Below, piece by piece: positions 23,641 to 34,227 of a DNA stretch of 64,000 nucleotides; position 1 is the stretch's first letter, and each line of letters begins with the position of its first letter. Under the pieces are notes generated by a model. The model worked only from the letters and a program-made list of their open reading frames with translations, made no database searches and was not told the origin of the DNA. This DNA is from Odontocerum albicorne. Its lineage: Eukaryota > Arthropoda > Insecta > Trichoptera > Odontoceridae. Made by a program: the position numbers and the translations under genes. Where the stretch lies: the NCBI GenBank assembly GCA_949825065.1, contig OX463849.1, positions 30,554,043 to 30,618,042 of the forward strand, read 5' to 3'.

Positions 23641-24370
23641 CATCGATCAATAAGTCCCGGGACTCACTACTAAAACAACATTTGTTTGCCAAAATTCTTC
23701 TTTATTCATCAACATAGTATCCTTCAAGAGCGATACCTTCATTCCAACGCTTTCCTAACTTTTCTATGCCAGCCGTGTAGAATGATTTATCTTTGGTTTC
23801 AAAATAGGCGCTAGTTTCGGCAATCACTTTTTCATTGTAGCCAAATTTCTTTCCCTGGAGCATGTTTTTGAGGTCTGCGAACAACCAATAGTCGCTGGTG
23901 GCCAAATCTGGAGAATACGGTGGGTGCGGAAGCAATTCGAAGTTCAACTCATGCAATTTGAGGGTTTTTTTATGTTTTCTGGTATAACAGCCTCATTTGG
24001 ACGACCAAAGCGTTCAGCATCATTTATGTCTGTAAGACCGCGTTTGAAATCAGCATACTACCGATAAATGGTTGTTTTTGACGGAGCAGAGCCCAGATAA
24101 CACTTTTCAAGCCATCGCTGAGTTTGAACGGTATTTTCCTCATTAAAAGGCAATGTTTTATCAACACACGAAATTCGGTTTTTCCATTGTTTTGAATAGC
24201 AAAAGCAGCGTCACTAAAACCACTGTAACTCAATGACACAATGTCGGAATGTCATGAAAGTTTGACACGTAGCTTCTAAAGGTTGGTACTAACTGATAAT
24301 GGTATGGATTTGTTATTAGAGTCCAGGGACTCCATCTGTTGGTTACTCCAGGGACTTATTGATCGATGTT
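23641..24370 (-). mobile_element. internally deleted mariner (~730 bp)
   Basis: Both ends carry the inverted repeat ACATCGATCAATAAGTCCC (plus strand at left, reverse complement at right). Transcribed from the right end, the HTH region reads KTTIYR-x-YADFKRGLTDIN with DAERFGRPNEAV, and then, without the first two catalytic Asp motifs, LHELNFELLPHPPYSPDLAT with SDYWLF (third Asp) and a normal C-terminus at KRWNEGIALEGYYVDE. Full mariner elements are about 1.3 kb, so about half the gene is deleted. A stop follows ELQWF near the start. The copy could only move using a transposase in trans. Confidence 0.85.
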
Positions 24371-24374
24371 TTAA

Positions 24375-24810
24375 TACAAATATTTATGAACCAAAAAAAT
24401 AAATAAGCAGACCTCTTTCATCCACAGAGTGGCTGATGATAATCTAACCCGGCGTTATAATGATGTAGTGACTAAACCTATGTAGCTTGTCAAAACCCCG
24501 AGGCAATTTTTGAAGGCTGCTGACACAAGTTGATGGCCAACTCATACAAAACAATAATAACAAAGCGAAATAAAGCAAGAAAATCTTCCTTATGAGTCAT
24601 AAACCGCGAGACAAGGTATCTTCCGTACTCAACCAAAACTTTGTCACTCTTCTTTTTTACTGATATTTAGAAGGCAATAGGTTTTAATACATACATACCA
24701 TTAGGCTATTTCCCTATTGGGGGTATCGTCACCGTTGCTGGGCCTCGTAGTCGAAGATCCCCTCGCCATTCTAATGTATATTCAGTTGGGAAGCAAAGCT
24801 GTACCGTGAA
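24375..24810. other. no gene recognised; possible LINE tail end
   Basis: Around 24695-24740 the reverse complement GCCTAATGGTATGTATGTAT resembles the family A LINE terminus. The rest is unassigned. Confidence 0.3.
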
Positions 24811-24811
24811 G

Positions 24812-25110
24812 TTTTATTTTTTTTCTCGTTTTTAAATGAGTGACCCGTTGCACACCAGCAAACTCACTGGCCACATCACTATTCCGGATACGATGGCACA
24901 ACGAAGTGAGACGATTGGAGCACACCAGCATACTTTTATTCTCTCTTTTTTGAAAGAATATATATGACCGAAGTCATAGGTATATTTATACCCCCAAATA
25001 TTAGGCGGAAAAAATACCTGTACCATTCGAGGGAAGTAGCATAGCGCGGGGTTCAAACCAGCAATTTTCCACACGGAAATCCAATGCGTTACCACGCGGT
25101 CATGAACCTC
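24812..25110 (-). repeat. tRNA-derived SINE, family 1, copy 2 (most complete)
   Basis: On the minus strand it has a degraded tRNA-like head (ACCGCGTGGTAACGC region, B box GGTTTGAACCCC), the CTATGACTTCGGTCATAT body shared with 13343-13510, and the CAATCGTCTCACTTCG body shared with 40819-41035. It ends in ATTTAAAAACGAGAAAAAAA. The three copies together define a SINE of about 300 bp. The ORF at 24832-25116 is an artefact of it. Confidence 0.8.
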
Positions 25111-25134
25111 AATCATGCACGATAATTAACTATG

Positions 25135-25400
25135 TGTTGGATGGGCAGAAAGAAGGCAGTACCAGACTTTTACATTTTTCGCCTCTTCTATTGTACATTC
25201 ATGTACTTTTTCATACATCTTCTACAATTTATTTCACTTTTACATTTACTTCTTTGAAATTCACTTGATTAACTTGATCCAATCATATTTTCTGTGGTCT
25301 TCCGCTCATATTTACGCCGTATATTTGTTTTGTAAGTCTTTGTTCATCCATTCGTTCTACGTGTCCAAATCACTAACAGAGTGCTCTTCTCGATTTTACT
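25135..25400 (-). pseudogene. LINE 3' tail (family A) remnant
   Basis: The minus strand reads FGHVERMDEQRLTKQIYG, then MSGR, LDQVN and VNVK. GHVER-x-DE-x-RLTKQIY is the clearest example of this family's C-terminal signature in the window. It is bounded upstream (plus-strand right) by the Harbinger-like MITE that starts at 25403. Confidence 0.75.
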
Positions 25401-25402
25401 TA

Positions 25403-26118
25403 GGGGGTATTCTACTCTAGAGGCGTGAATTTCGGGCGTTTTTTTTTAGACTAAATAAAAGAAAACAAAAAATATTTTTCCTTAACATTTTTTTACAGTT
25501 GGTTTATTGATGATTTGAGAATATATAATACAAAAAAATTTTTGAAAAACAAATGAAAATTCAAGATGTTATCTGCTATTATATCTAGTAAAAAAAGGGG
25601 GTAAACTAGTCGACATAGCTGGAACCTTTACGTAAATTTTAAACAAAAATTATACACAGTTTCTTAATAAAAAATAATGTCGTTATAGTTGGTACCAAAG
25701 AAAAAAAAATCGTTAAATGGCGGCTGTCTGAAAAAAAATCATTATCTTTACCCCTTTTATCAAATTTAAAAAAATTGTAAAACAAAAATGTTTTAAATTT
25801 TTCAAAATAGGAACGATAGATAAACATCTATTAAAGTTTCATACCAAATTTGAAGGAAATCGTTTCAATAGAACTTGAGATTTTATGTCGACCAGATCGG
25901 AAAAAGTAGTTTCGAGAAAAACGCGTTTAAAGTTTTGAGATTATTGTCCGAGTCATTCCGGTGCGGCGTGATTGCTCCCTCATTTATAACTATAACTTTG
26001 TAAATATTAAGAGTTTTAAAATTCCCTTTTGTGAACATATTTTTAAAGGTTTAAACTTTAAGAATATGCAAAAAAATAAAAATACTATTTTTTCAAATTT
26101 CTCGAATAGAATACCCCC
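25403..26118. mobile_element. Harbinger-like MITE (716 bp) with TTA duplication
   Basis: The left end is GGGGGTATTCTACTCTAGAG and the right, reverse-complemented, GGGGGTATTCTATTCGAGAA. TTA stands directly outside each end (25400-25402 and 26119-26121). A 3-bp TTA target duplication with G-rich ends fits the PIF/Harbinger superfamily. The interior is AT-rich with no transposase; the ORF at 25639-25827 has no motif. Confidence 0.75.
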
Positions 26119-26121
26119 TTA

Positions 26122-26796
26122 ACGCATCACGGTCACAGTCGTTAATATTATAAAACTATGAATAATTGCAGAGGAATAGTTCAAATATATTATGATAGAC
26201 ACATAACTTCTTAGCAAATAGCCTATAAGAGCTTCTTAAATAGCTTCTTCCTCAAATAGCTTCTTAGTAAATAGCCATATATGCAATTCTTTATTTTTAA
26301 CGTATTTTAAAAAGAAAAACGATGATGAAGCTATCCAAAGCTGTTTTCAAAACGCCGATCAATGCTCAATCCAAACAGTTTGAATTGTGATATCACGAAG
26401 TTAGGGAAACTTTTCAGTAACATATTATATTATTGGAAATCTGAAAAAGGTTTGAGAGCAGAAATAATAAATCAAAAATGATGGGGATTGATAAATGTGA
26501 AGAGAAAGAATGTGCAGCGCCTTGAAAGAGAAATGAAGATAAAAACCGACTTGACAAATTCTGCTCCTTAACTATTGTATGGAGGTATCTCTGTGTGCGA
26601 TGAAAGAGTGACAGGCGAAGAATATTAACTGATGAGTGGCTGCTAAGCAAATTCAATCTCAATGAAATTCAATGAACCAATTTTTTTTTTTCACAGCTGG
26701 ATGAAAATGATCAGGCAATCTCTTGGGATCGAGTATGATCGAGACATTTGTATGTATTTAAGTAAATAACGTATGTATATATATTTTTTATTTTTG
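26122..26796. other. no gene recognised
   Basis: Includes a small AAATAGCTTCTT duplication at 26215-26277 and an 82-codon minus ORF without motif. Confidence 0.35.
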
Positions 26797-26875
26797 TAAT
26801 TTGTTTTTATCAAACACTGTTTATATCGTTACAAACAGTGGAATAAACTGTATTTGATAAAACAAACTACAGTGT
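26797..26875. repeat. two Penelope 3' ends in inverted orientation
   Basis: The left half TTTTTATCAAACACTGTTTA is the reverse complement of the Penelope terminus, and the right half GGAATAAACTGTATTTGATA is the same terminus in plus orientation. The two meet around GTTACAAACAGTGG, giving an imperfect palindrome of about 75 bp. Confidence 0.75.
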
Positions 26876-27054
26876 TTTTAAACCTCTAGAATGTTAATGC
26901 CTTAATTATAAATAATATATTAGGTGTTAACATAAGTTGTGTCCATTTTTTTCAATTTAAAAATGAACTCCAAAAGTAAAACAAAATGGTAAATGTTATA
27001 CGTCATTCGATTTTTTTGCGTATTATTATGATAAATAATGATAAGCAATTTATT

Positions 27055-27482
27055 TTTATCGAGTATGATTATCGGCCATTCTATGTATGGAACAAACCTA
27101 GGCATGTTTTATCGAGTATGATTATCGGCCATTCTATGTATGGAACAAACCTAGGCATGTTTTATCGAGTATGATTATCGGCCATTCTATGTATGGAACA
27201 AACCTAGGCATGTTTTATCGAGTATGATTATCGGTCATTCTATGTATGGAACAAACCTAGGCATGTTTTATCGAGTATGATTATCGGCCATTCTATGTAT
27301 GGAACAAACCTAGGCATGTTTTATCGAGTATGATTATCGGCCATTCTATGTATGGAACAAACCTAGGCATGTTTTATCGAGTATGATTATCGGCCATTCT
27401 ATGTATGGAGCAAACCTAGGCATGTTTTATCGAGTATGATTATCGGCAATTCTATGTATGGAACAAACCTAGGCATGTTTTT
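27055..27482. repeat. 53-bp tandem array, eight copies
   Basis: GAGTATGATTATCGG recurs at 27061, 27114, 27167, 27220, 27273, 27326, 27379 and 27432, exactly 53 bp apart. Units also carry ATTCTATGTATGGA and ACCTAGGCATG. Only a few substitutions separate the copies (for example GGTCATTC, GGAGCAAAC, GGCAATTC), so expansion was recent. Because 53 is not a multiple of 3 no coding reading is maintained. Confidence 0.97.
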
Positions 27483-27970
27483 TTTTTGTACAAAATGTTA
27501 CACTGCAGTATAAAATCCGAAATTCTGATAGCAAAAAGATCGGAGAGTTTAATCTGCTACAGCCTTTTAAAAAGTGGAATTTTTATAAAGTCCTATTTTT
27601 TAATGTTTATAAGATATAGTTATAGTTTTTAAGCAACAGATAAACATAAACAAATATGTTTAATGGTTTAAGAGTTAAATCAATCATCAAATTTACTTAC
27701 TTAATTTTAGATTTGATACAGGATACATCACATTAAATAACAAGGAAAAAAATATATAATATAATAACAACAGGAACCATATAACTCATTCTTTCCTATG
27801 AAGTGACTTAGTCAAATCTACAAAGATCATTAAAGAATACAATTTTCAATATATCTACTGAGATATGGAAGATGTCGATATCGAAGAATTCACTAAATAA
27901 GTTTATTCCGTGATATGAAGATGCTGTTAACAGATTATTCCGTGAATATGGCACTGAACACAATCTTAAT
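27483..27970. other. no gene recognised
   Basis: AT-rich DNA. Confidence 0.4.
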
Positions 27971-27984
27971 TGACGATGGCGTAA

Positions 27985-28070
27985 AAATATGATTTGCTTG
28001 GAATCGAACCTGGAGTACCCGCTTGATAAGCATGAATGCTAAGCGTTAGCCCGCATTGATATTTACAGAG
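27985..28070 (-). repeat. tRNA-like sequence (pseudo-tRNA or SINE head)
   Basis: The reverse complement has GCGGGCTAACGCTTAGC near its start and a perfect B box GGTTCGATTCC about 40 bp later. An A box is poor and no cloverleaf with a paired acceptor is evident, so I do not call a functional tRNA. Confidence 0.45.
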
Positions 28071-28589
28071 AAATCATAGGATGATGTTGTGTATTTTATA
28101 GACATTATCATAAGAAAAGGAAAACAGGATAACAATTTTCACAATAGAAGTAAAACATTATAACAAGGCGATTGCTAGCTATTATTTAAAGTCAGCCGAC
28201 GAAAGACACGACTTAACGTTATTTGAATATTATTTTCAAAAATTAAAAGAATAGGGATGACGTCACAGTTTTAATAAAACTTCTTAGTCAAACCTTTCTT
28301 TTTAAATTCTATTGTATAATAAATGTCCTTATGGAAGACAGGAGTAAGTAAACGTATTATGCTATTTGGGTAGTACTTTCCTAGAATATTAAAAAGTTAC
28401 AAATGAAAGGTGTGTTGCGATAGAAAACATAGTCAATGGAGCATTAAAACATATATTCTCGAAATAAACAATACCGGAATATGTTAAGATGATAGTCCAC
28501 ACAGTATTTGATTACCAATTTGAAATATGGATTTGAAACGTGGACGTGGTAAAGACTGAAAGAGGGCCGTATAAATGTTGTAGAAATGT

Positions 28590-28790
28590 GTATTGTATTG
28601 TAATACACTTTCTTTGTAAACAGCACAACTCGGTGAGCTTGATGCCATATAGCAATTTCTTTCAACCAACCAGAAAGTTAATAAAGCGGCCTTTAGTGAA
28701 AACCGACTAGAATTCAACAGGAATCGAACCCGCAACCTCCGGATAGGGAGACAATTGTCTTACTAACTAGGCCACGGAGGCTGTCTAAGG
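28590..28790 (-). repeat. tRNA-derived SINE, family 2, best copy
   Basis: The minus strand starts AGCCTCCGTGGCCTAGTTAG (A box TGGCCTAGTTAG) and has the B box GGGTTCGATTCC. A body follows with AAAGGCCGCTTTATTAAC, GGTTGGTTGAAAGAAATTGC and GTTGTGCTGTTTACAAAG, ending ATTACAATACAATACAC. Other copies, mostly decayed, lie at 30275, 35690, 48650, 49775, 50520, 54900, 55725, 57240 and 60847. Minus-strand ORFs here (28444-28735) are artefacts. Confidence 0.8.
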
Positions 28791-28796
28791 GGCACT

Positions 28797-29195
28797 GATA
28801 AAACACATGCAGAGACAATTTATGACAATATACGGAATAAAGTTTTTCAGATTGAATGTGCACTTAAGACAGATATATTAAGTTGGACGAAGAAAATTAC
28901 TTTGACATGGTTCGGGCATGTAGAACGAGCTAACAAAGAAAGACTTAACAAAATAAATATGCAGTATAAACGTAAGTAGAAAGCGTGGTAAAAGAAGAGG
29001 TAGGAAAGTACAGTTGAAAAGTTAGTGATATTTTGAAAGAAGTAAATGTAAAAAGTCATAGAAATCGTAAATGCTGTATGAGAATGCGTATGACAATGAA
29101 GGACACAAAAGATTTACGCCACGATAGAAAACTCTAGAACTTTGTTCTCTCTGCTAACCTTGATAGAGAAACGACGTAATGGTTTGTATGTATGT
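28797..29195 (+). pseudogene. LINE 3' tail (family A) remnant
   Basis: The plus strand reads MQRQFMTIYG-like residues, then WFGHVERANKERLNKINM, a degraded G-R-R-R-G-R, VISDILKEVNVKSHRNRK and a terminus LSANLDRETT with GACGTAATGGTTTGTATGTATG. The same motif order occurs at 59270-59720. Several stops and frameshifts are present. Confidence 0.7.
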
Positions 29196-30270
29196 AATAA
29201 GTGTCCTTAGATTGAGTCAAGTCATAGATGACACTTTAAAAATGAAATCAATGTCTGTTTTATAAATGTTTATTTTTGGTGTTTCACATTATTAAAATCT
29301 TTTCCGATTACTGAAAATCCTTGAAAATTATAGTTTGACAATGAAAACTTTTTCATCATCAAATTACAGTATTTTCCCTTTTTATTTCTTATTGAAATTG
29401 CATGCCATGTAAATACACCAATTTTCATCATACAAAATCTTTCTTCTATGCAGACCTTTTTTTAGGTTTATTCATAGATCAACGGTATTCAAAATCAAAA
29501 CTGCACTAAACCTTCGCTTATCGACATCCACAGGACGTAAAACAATATTAAATTCCTTCTAAAATCGACTCAATATACGTTTTATCGCTTGACCGCATAT
29601 CCTCAAAATGTGAACTTAAAAGGAGTTTGTTGGCTTGCATTTGATTATCCCTCGACGAAGCCAAAAGTACGATGCTTTACATGCTAAAACGAAGCTAACT
29701 TTATGGATGACATAAACTTTGAGAACGAAGACAACCCTAACATTGGCAATATGAAGCTTTTTCAATTTGACGTAAAAACGTTACGATTTTTCCAAACGAG
29801 GTACCTTGTTTTGTATAAAGCTTCGTAAACCTTCTATTATTTTTGCTTCTTTGGTGTTAAACCTGAAAAATATTGCTAAATTCATCGTTATCTCTTAAAC
29901 AGTCTTCATAAACGGTATGCTACAATGACTTCTTGACTTAAAATTATTTCAAACCCCACTTAATTATTTTTTTTTAAATATGGGAAATATAAATTTTAAG
30001 CTCTAATACTCGTATAATATATTTGAAAGTTGTAAATATTCATTGACACTTAAAATTCATCTATCTTACGATTTTTCAAATAATCGTCAATAAAATATTG
30101 CAAGTAATTTAATTAACTTCTATAAATCTATTCAATATATTCGAACTGAATGACTGAAATTGGGACGTTACGTAGAGATTCTTTCAATCCTAGAGTCGTA
30201 AGTTCGTTTCGCCACGCTAATCTAGATTTTTTATAAAAAAATTGTTTCCAGTGAAGTTTTTCAATAAGAC
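29196..30270. other. no gene recognised
   Basis: Over 1 kb of AT-rich DNA without a coding or repeat signal that I can support. Confidence 0.4.
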
Positions 30271-30271
30271 A

Positions 30272-30340
30272 AGATCCAATGGATATTGAAACCGTAACAT
30301 TCGGTTAGAAGATAATGACCCTGCTAACTAGATCACATTA
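30272..30340 (-). repeat. SINE family 2 head fragment
   Basis: The reverse complement TGTGATCTAGTTAGCAGGGT and later GTTACGGTTTCAATATCC parallel the head of the SINE at 28590-28790. TTTTATAAAA stands on each side (30231-30240 and 30341-30350) and may be a target duplication. Confidence 0.5.
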
Positions 30341-30529
30341 TTTTATAAAAAAATTACATTTATCTTAATTCAAGATTTTTAATTTATGAAAAGTTTAACA
30401 AAACGTTTTTAGTATTCAGCTTTTGTTTGTGTACAGTATAACCTAGCTGATTTATGATAATGTGGCAATCTCAAGTCGAACTTGATCCTTTATTCTCGAA
30501 GAACTGAGAATTACTGATAGATTGTCACC

Positions 30530-30800
30530 AATATGCCTTCGACGAGTCTTCTTTGTACACATTGCTTGTTGTCAAGGGGAAGTTTGTGGTTACTGAAGGT
30601 GTGAAAGAACGACGCACAAGAGGAAGAATCCCAATGCGTTGGACTGACCAAGTGAGATACGCAATTAGACTACCCTTAACAACTGCCTTTCATGCCACGG
30701 AGTGCAGAGATGGATGGAGAAGAGTCATCAGAGGATTTCATGGGAGTCACGATGCTCAGTCATGGGATACATACAGGATGGATGGGAAACTATTTTAACC
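30530..30800 (+). pseudogene. LINE ORF2 3' terminal remnant
   Basis: An open plus frame carries RTRGRIPMRWTDQVRYAI, then FHATECRDGWRRVIRG and SHDAQSWD. This is the terminal signature of RTE-like ORF2 proteins (R-G-R-x-P-x-RW-x-D, A-x-x-R-x-x-WR-x-x-x, HD-x-Q). It belongs to a different LINE family from the family A tails. Nothing upstream encodes RT. Confidence 0.65.
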
Positions 30801-31200
30801 AACCGGAAATATGTTAAATAGGCATATTATTAAAACCAGACTGATTGAGATATATAGTACATGTAATTTATTATACCTGGTCACGATGATGATATTTATT
30901 AAAAACAGAGTAAATAGAATTCCAATAAACTGTTCTTATAATAAGACTCAGTTCTTAACCAAGTTTTTATAAAATATTGTATAAAGATACTTCATTCAAT
31001 TCACAAAATTAATTTCAAAATTTACCAAATCGAGGAAAATATCGAGACATTTAAATTTCCAAAATGTTCTTGGCGCTGTTTTCTCTCTTGTAAGAAATGA
31101 TATTGTGAAGAAAATCCTTTCAATACTTAGAAATAATGAAAACATTTTATCAATAGTCATTTTTGTTCCATTATGGAAGGGTGAAATTTAATAGATTGTG
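30800..31200. other. no gene recognised
   Basis: AT-rich DNA. Confidence 0.4.
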
Positions 31201-31207
31201 TCTAGAC

Positions 31208-31262
31208 CAGCATTTCCCAAACTTTTGCTTACTGTGACGTAACCAAAAGTTTGAGAAATTTG
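31208..31262. repeat. hAT-end-like fold-back
   Basis: ATTTCCCAAACTTTTG (31212-31227) is complementary, with one mismatch, to CAAAAGTTTGAGAAAT (31244-31259). CCAGCATTTCCCAAAC resembles hAT termini such as the one at 15967. It may be the scar of a deleted hAT element. Confidence 0.55.
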
Positions 31263-31264
31263 GG

Positions 31265-31835
31265 CATCGCTTGTGAGCGGTTTGTTAATAAAATAAATTG
31301 AACTGTAAGGGGGTACTACATAATACACTCCAGAATATAAATATTGTTTCATCAAGAATCTGATGTAACGTGGTCGTCTTCAAGTGTTTTAAAAAACGTC
31401 TTATTGGAGTAGCTCACTATAGGTAGATACACACAAGACGTGACTTGGTTATCTGAAATCAGACCACTTAGCATACCAAGATATTCATGAATAATATGTC
31501 CATAATATTAAGGAATAGTTAGACACCAACTGAAATGCATTCTTTACATAGATGTTTACACATACGTGTATGTTCAAATAAAACAACGCCTAGACAAAGT
31601 TGTTACTTATGCCCTCCACTGAATTCTTCTTTTCCCTCTCCCAAAGTGTTAAGTCTTGTTAAAACTATTGTAAATAAATTGTGAGATTGGCTTTCATTTT
31701 AAATTTGTATTCATCGTATTTTAATATTATACGAGGAATACAAATTCATCGTATTTTAATATTATTTTAATATTAATTAAAATTAGAGATGGCGAGAGGG
31801 GCTGTTACAGAGAAAGGTGTATAATAAATGTTGAG
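31265..31835. other. no gene; local duplication
   Basis: AATTCATCGTATTTTAATATTAT is duplicated at about 31709 and 31744. No other structure noted. Confidence 0.4.
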
Positions 31836-31839
31836 GACA

Positions 31840-32060
31840 CTATATACCACAGAATATCAAACAAAGTTTTAAATACTTCTGTTTTATCGAGATTCTGATG
31901 TAATGTGCGATGGTCTGGTCATGTTACTCGCATGTCTGAGTCCAGATTGTAAAAAAATATCCAGTTTGGTGAGCTAAAGGAGGGCAGAAAAACGTATAAT
32001 AGACCGTGCAAGGGATATACTGTATGATACGCATCTTTTTCTTGTGGTAGATTCTTGATG
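31840..32060 (+). pseudogene. LINE ORF2 C-terminal remnant
   Basis: The plus strand reads LRW-like residues, then SGHVTRMSESRL, NIQFGELKEGRKTYNRPCKG. It matches the LRW-x-GHV-x-RM-x-x-x-R-x-PK-x-x-FYGEL-x-x-GKR-x-x-GR-x-x-K-R signature of Jockey/CR1-like RT tails. It is distinct from family A. Stops interrupt it. Confidence 0.65.
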
Positions 32061-32640
32061 AGTGTTTCCTGCATTATTTCTAAGTTTTGAAGTGCTATGA
32101 ATCCCTTATTCTCTTCCAGGATCTGAATGGTGGCTGGTTTCTTATGAGGCTGCATTGTAAACTATCTGATTTATCCAGGTCTCATCCATTATTTCAACGT
32201 AATGTAAACTATGTCTTCCATACACTTATATTCCCCATTTTACGATATCTTCAATACTACCCATATTTTTCATTTATTTTTTTCTCTTTGACATTATATA
32301 GGATATGATTATCACAATTTAGATGCATAATAATAAGTACGCTAATTCTTCACTTTATTTATTTATTAATTCATGAAAAATACAATGAATCTTACGCAAA
32401 TATTAAAAAAAAATTAAACGAGGGTGTTATTCACGCAAAAGACAAAAATTCCAAAAATATATATTTTTTAAATCAATCACTATAAAATTTCGCACATTTA
32501 GTTCACTACATTTATTTTATGGTCATACTCATACAAAACGTAAACTAAATCAAATCAGTTTAAATGGCTACAGATTTTTTTTCAAAAGTCTTACTTACTA
32601 TAAATTAAAATAACCGTATAAAATGTATGTCAAGTTATAT
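32061..32640. other. no gene recognised
   Basis: AT-rich DNA; ORFs at 31919-32308 are shadows or chance. Confidence 0.35.
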
Positions 32641-32669
32641 CTGACTCTCTAGTTGTCATCCTCATGACT

Positions 32670-32800
32670 AAGGAGGGTAATCTTCATTATGAGGCTGGCA
32701 TAATATTTCTCCTACTGAGAAGAGCCGTTGAAATGTGTGCATTGAAAAGAATACATGAAGTGACAATTTATGACAGAATACGAAATCACTAAAAATACAA
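32670..32800 (+). pseudogene. LINE (family A) internal fragment
   Basis: TTGAAAAGAATACATGAAGTGACAATTTATGAC-like sequence matches the upstream part of the LINE tail at 59345-59395 (K-R-I-x-x-V-T-x-YDRI). Only this piece is present. Confidence 0.5.
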
Positions 32801-33835
32801 TCACTATAAAACAATTCAAAGAAAACATAAATATGCAATTATTGTACAAAGTTCAAATTCTTACAAAAAATTAACAATATACAGTTATCAATAAGATACG
32901 GGACCGCCTCAAGACGGGCAACTCGCATTGTACAACACCGACCGAGTCACTTTTGATATATCAAGCGAGAGGAAATACAGTTGGGTAAAAAAAAAATTTT
33001 TTAAAACCATCGTATCAATAGTTTTAACGCTATCAATAGTCAATATCGACTACATCAGATTTTACCTTCTATTTTACTCGTCACGTGTAAAAAGCATTGA
33101 TTCATTCATTCACTCAATATATCATGTATTCAATAACGATTCTTACGATATTTTTTTATACATGTGATATTTTAGTGATTAACAACACTATTTTTAAAAG
33201 GAGAAATGTTATACAAACTTGTAACATATTGAATCTTTTTAACTAGCTAGTGTATTTATTTATTCAATCTTTTTTTAAATGTTAAGGAAATATATTAGAA
33301 TAACAACAGTAACGACTTACTAAAAAAAATTATACCGTTTTCTTCAACTTCAATAGAAGGATTATATTCGATTTGATATTTCTGTGTTCACAATATTGTT
33401 GAAAGCCCCGATATATTAACTCAAATTGAATTTAATATTTCTTTTAGAAACACGCGGAGCTTTTTATAATTCAAAAGTGACAATAGCAACTTACTAAGAA
33501 TATTGATGCATTCATCGTAAGAATAAAATTGGGGTATCTACATATGTGGTTTGGTAGATATTTTTGACTTAAATGTTATTGAGTTTAGGAGGATCCCTTT
33601 CCAGCATTTCATCAACCTACTGTTTTAACTCTGAGACTTATTATAATACACGTTATTCAAAATAAATGTTTCATTGTTTGGTTTGTAATGTATCTGATTT
33701 TTTTGTATTCCTAAAATATTTTTTTACAAATCTTATTTTTATTTATCTTTTTTACATATCATATAACATGTATTGATATATTTTATCTTTTTTTATTATT
33801 CTTTAGTTATACATGACAAGAACTTATGAAAAAAA
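32801..33835. other. no gene recognised
   Basis: Over 1 kb of AT-rich DNA. The 79-codon ORF at 32928-33167 has no recognised motif. Confidence 0.35.
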
Positions 33836-33836
33836 A

Positions 33837-34209
33837 AATAGATTAATTAAAGTGGACACACAATTTACAAGAATTTGAGTTTTTTGTCTTTCATTTGTCG
33901 TGTCCCCGGTAAAATAAGTTTTCGCTTGTATCTTAGTAAGTGCAAAACATAGAACAATTGAATTATTTCTTTGCTTTTTAAACGACGTAAATATTTACAA
34001 TAGTTTATTTTGTTAAATAAAGAAAGAAATATTGAACCTCGTATAATACTATAGTCACCTTCCCAATATTCTTTGCTCAGATATCGTAGTCGTGCAGGCT
34101 GACTAACTATGAATTCCTGTTTTGTGTCATCCAACTTTTCACATGTGTCAAATTTATATATACTCTTGTTATTTAAAAGAACCAAATCTAGATAAAGATG
34201 ATATATCAT
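33837..34209 (-). CDS. unknown ORF in a dispersed repeat (114 aa)
   Basis: A 114-codon minus-strand ORF that starts with ATG at 34209 and is rich in Leu, Lys and Tyr. I do not recognise a domain. Its last third is clearly related to DNA at 54195-54310: K-E-I-I-x-LFYVLHLLRYKRK against a matching stretch there, then TRQMK, and the similarity runs past the stop codon (ATTGTGTGTCC) into an AT-rich tail. Conservation across coding and noncoding parts says this is the 3' end of a transposable element of unknown class and not a host gene. It lies just upstream of the 76-bp array. Confidence 0.4.
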
Positions 34210-34227
34210 GTCATTAATTAGTTCAAA

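Noticed and set aside
27985..28070. Possible tRNA gene (perfect B box)
   Set aside because: No paired acceptor stem or clear anticodon arm; a SINE head or pseudo-tRNA is more likely.
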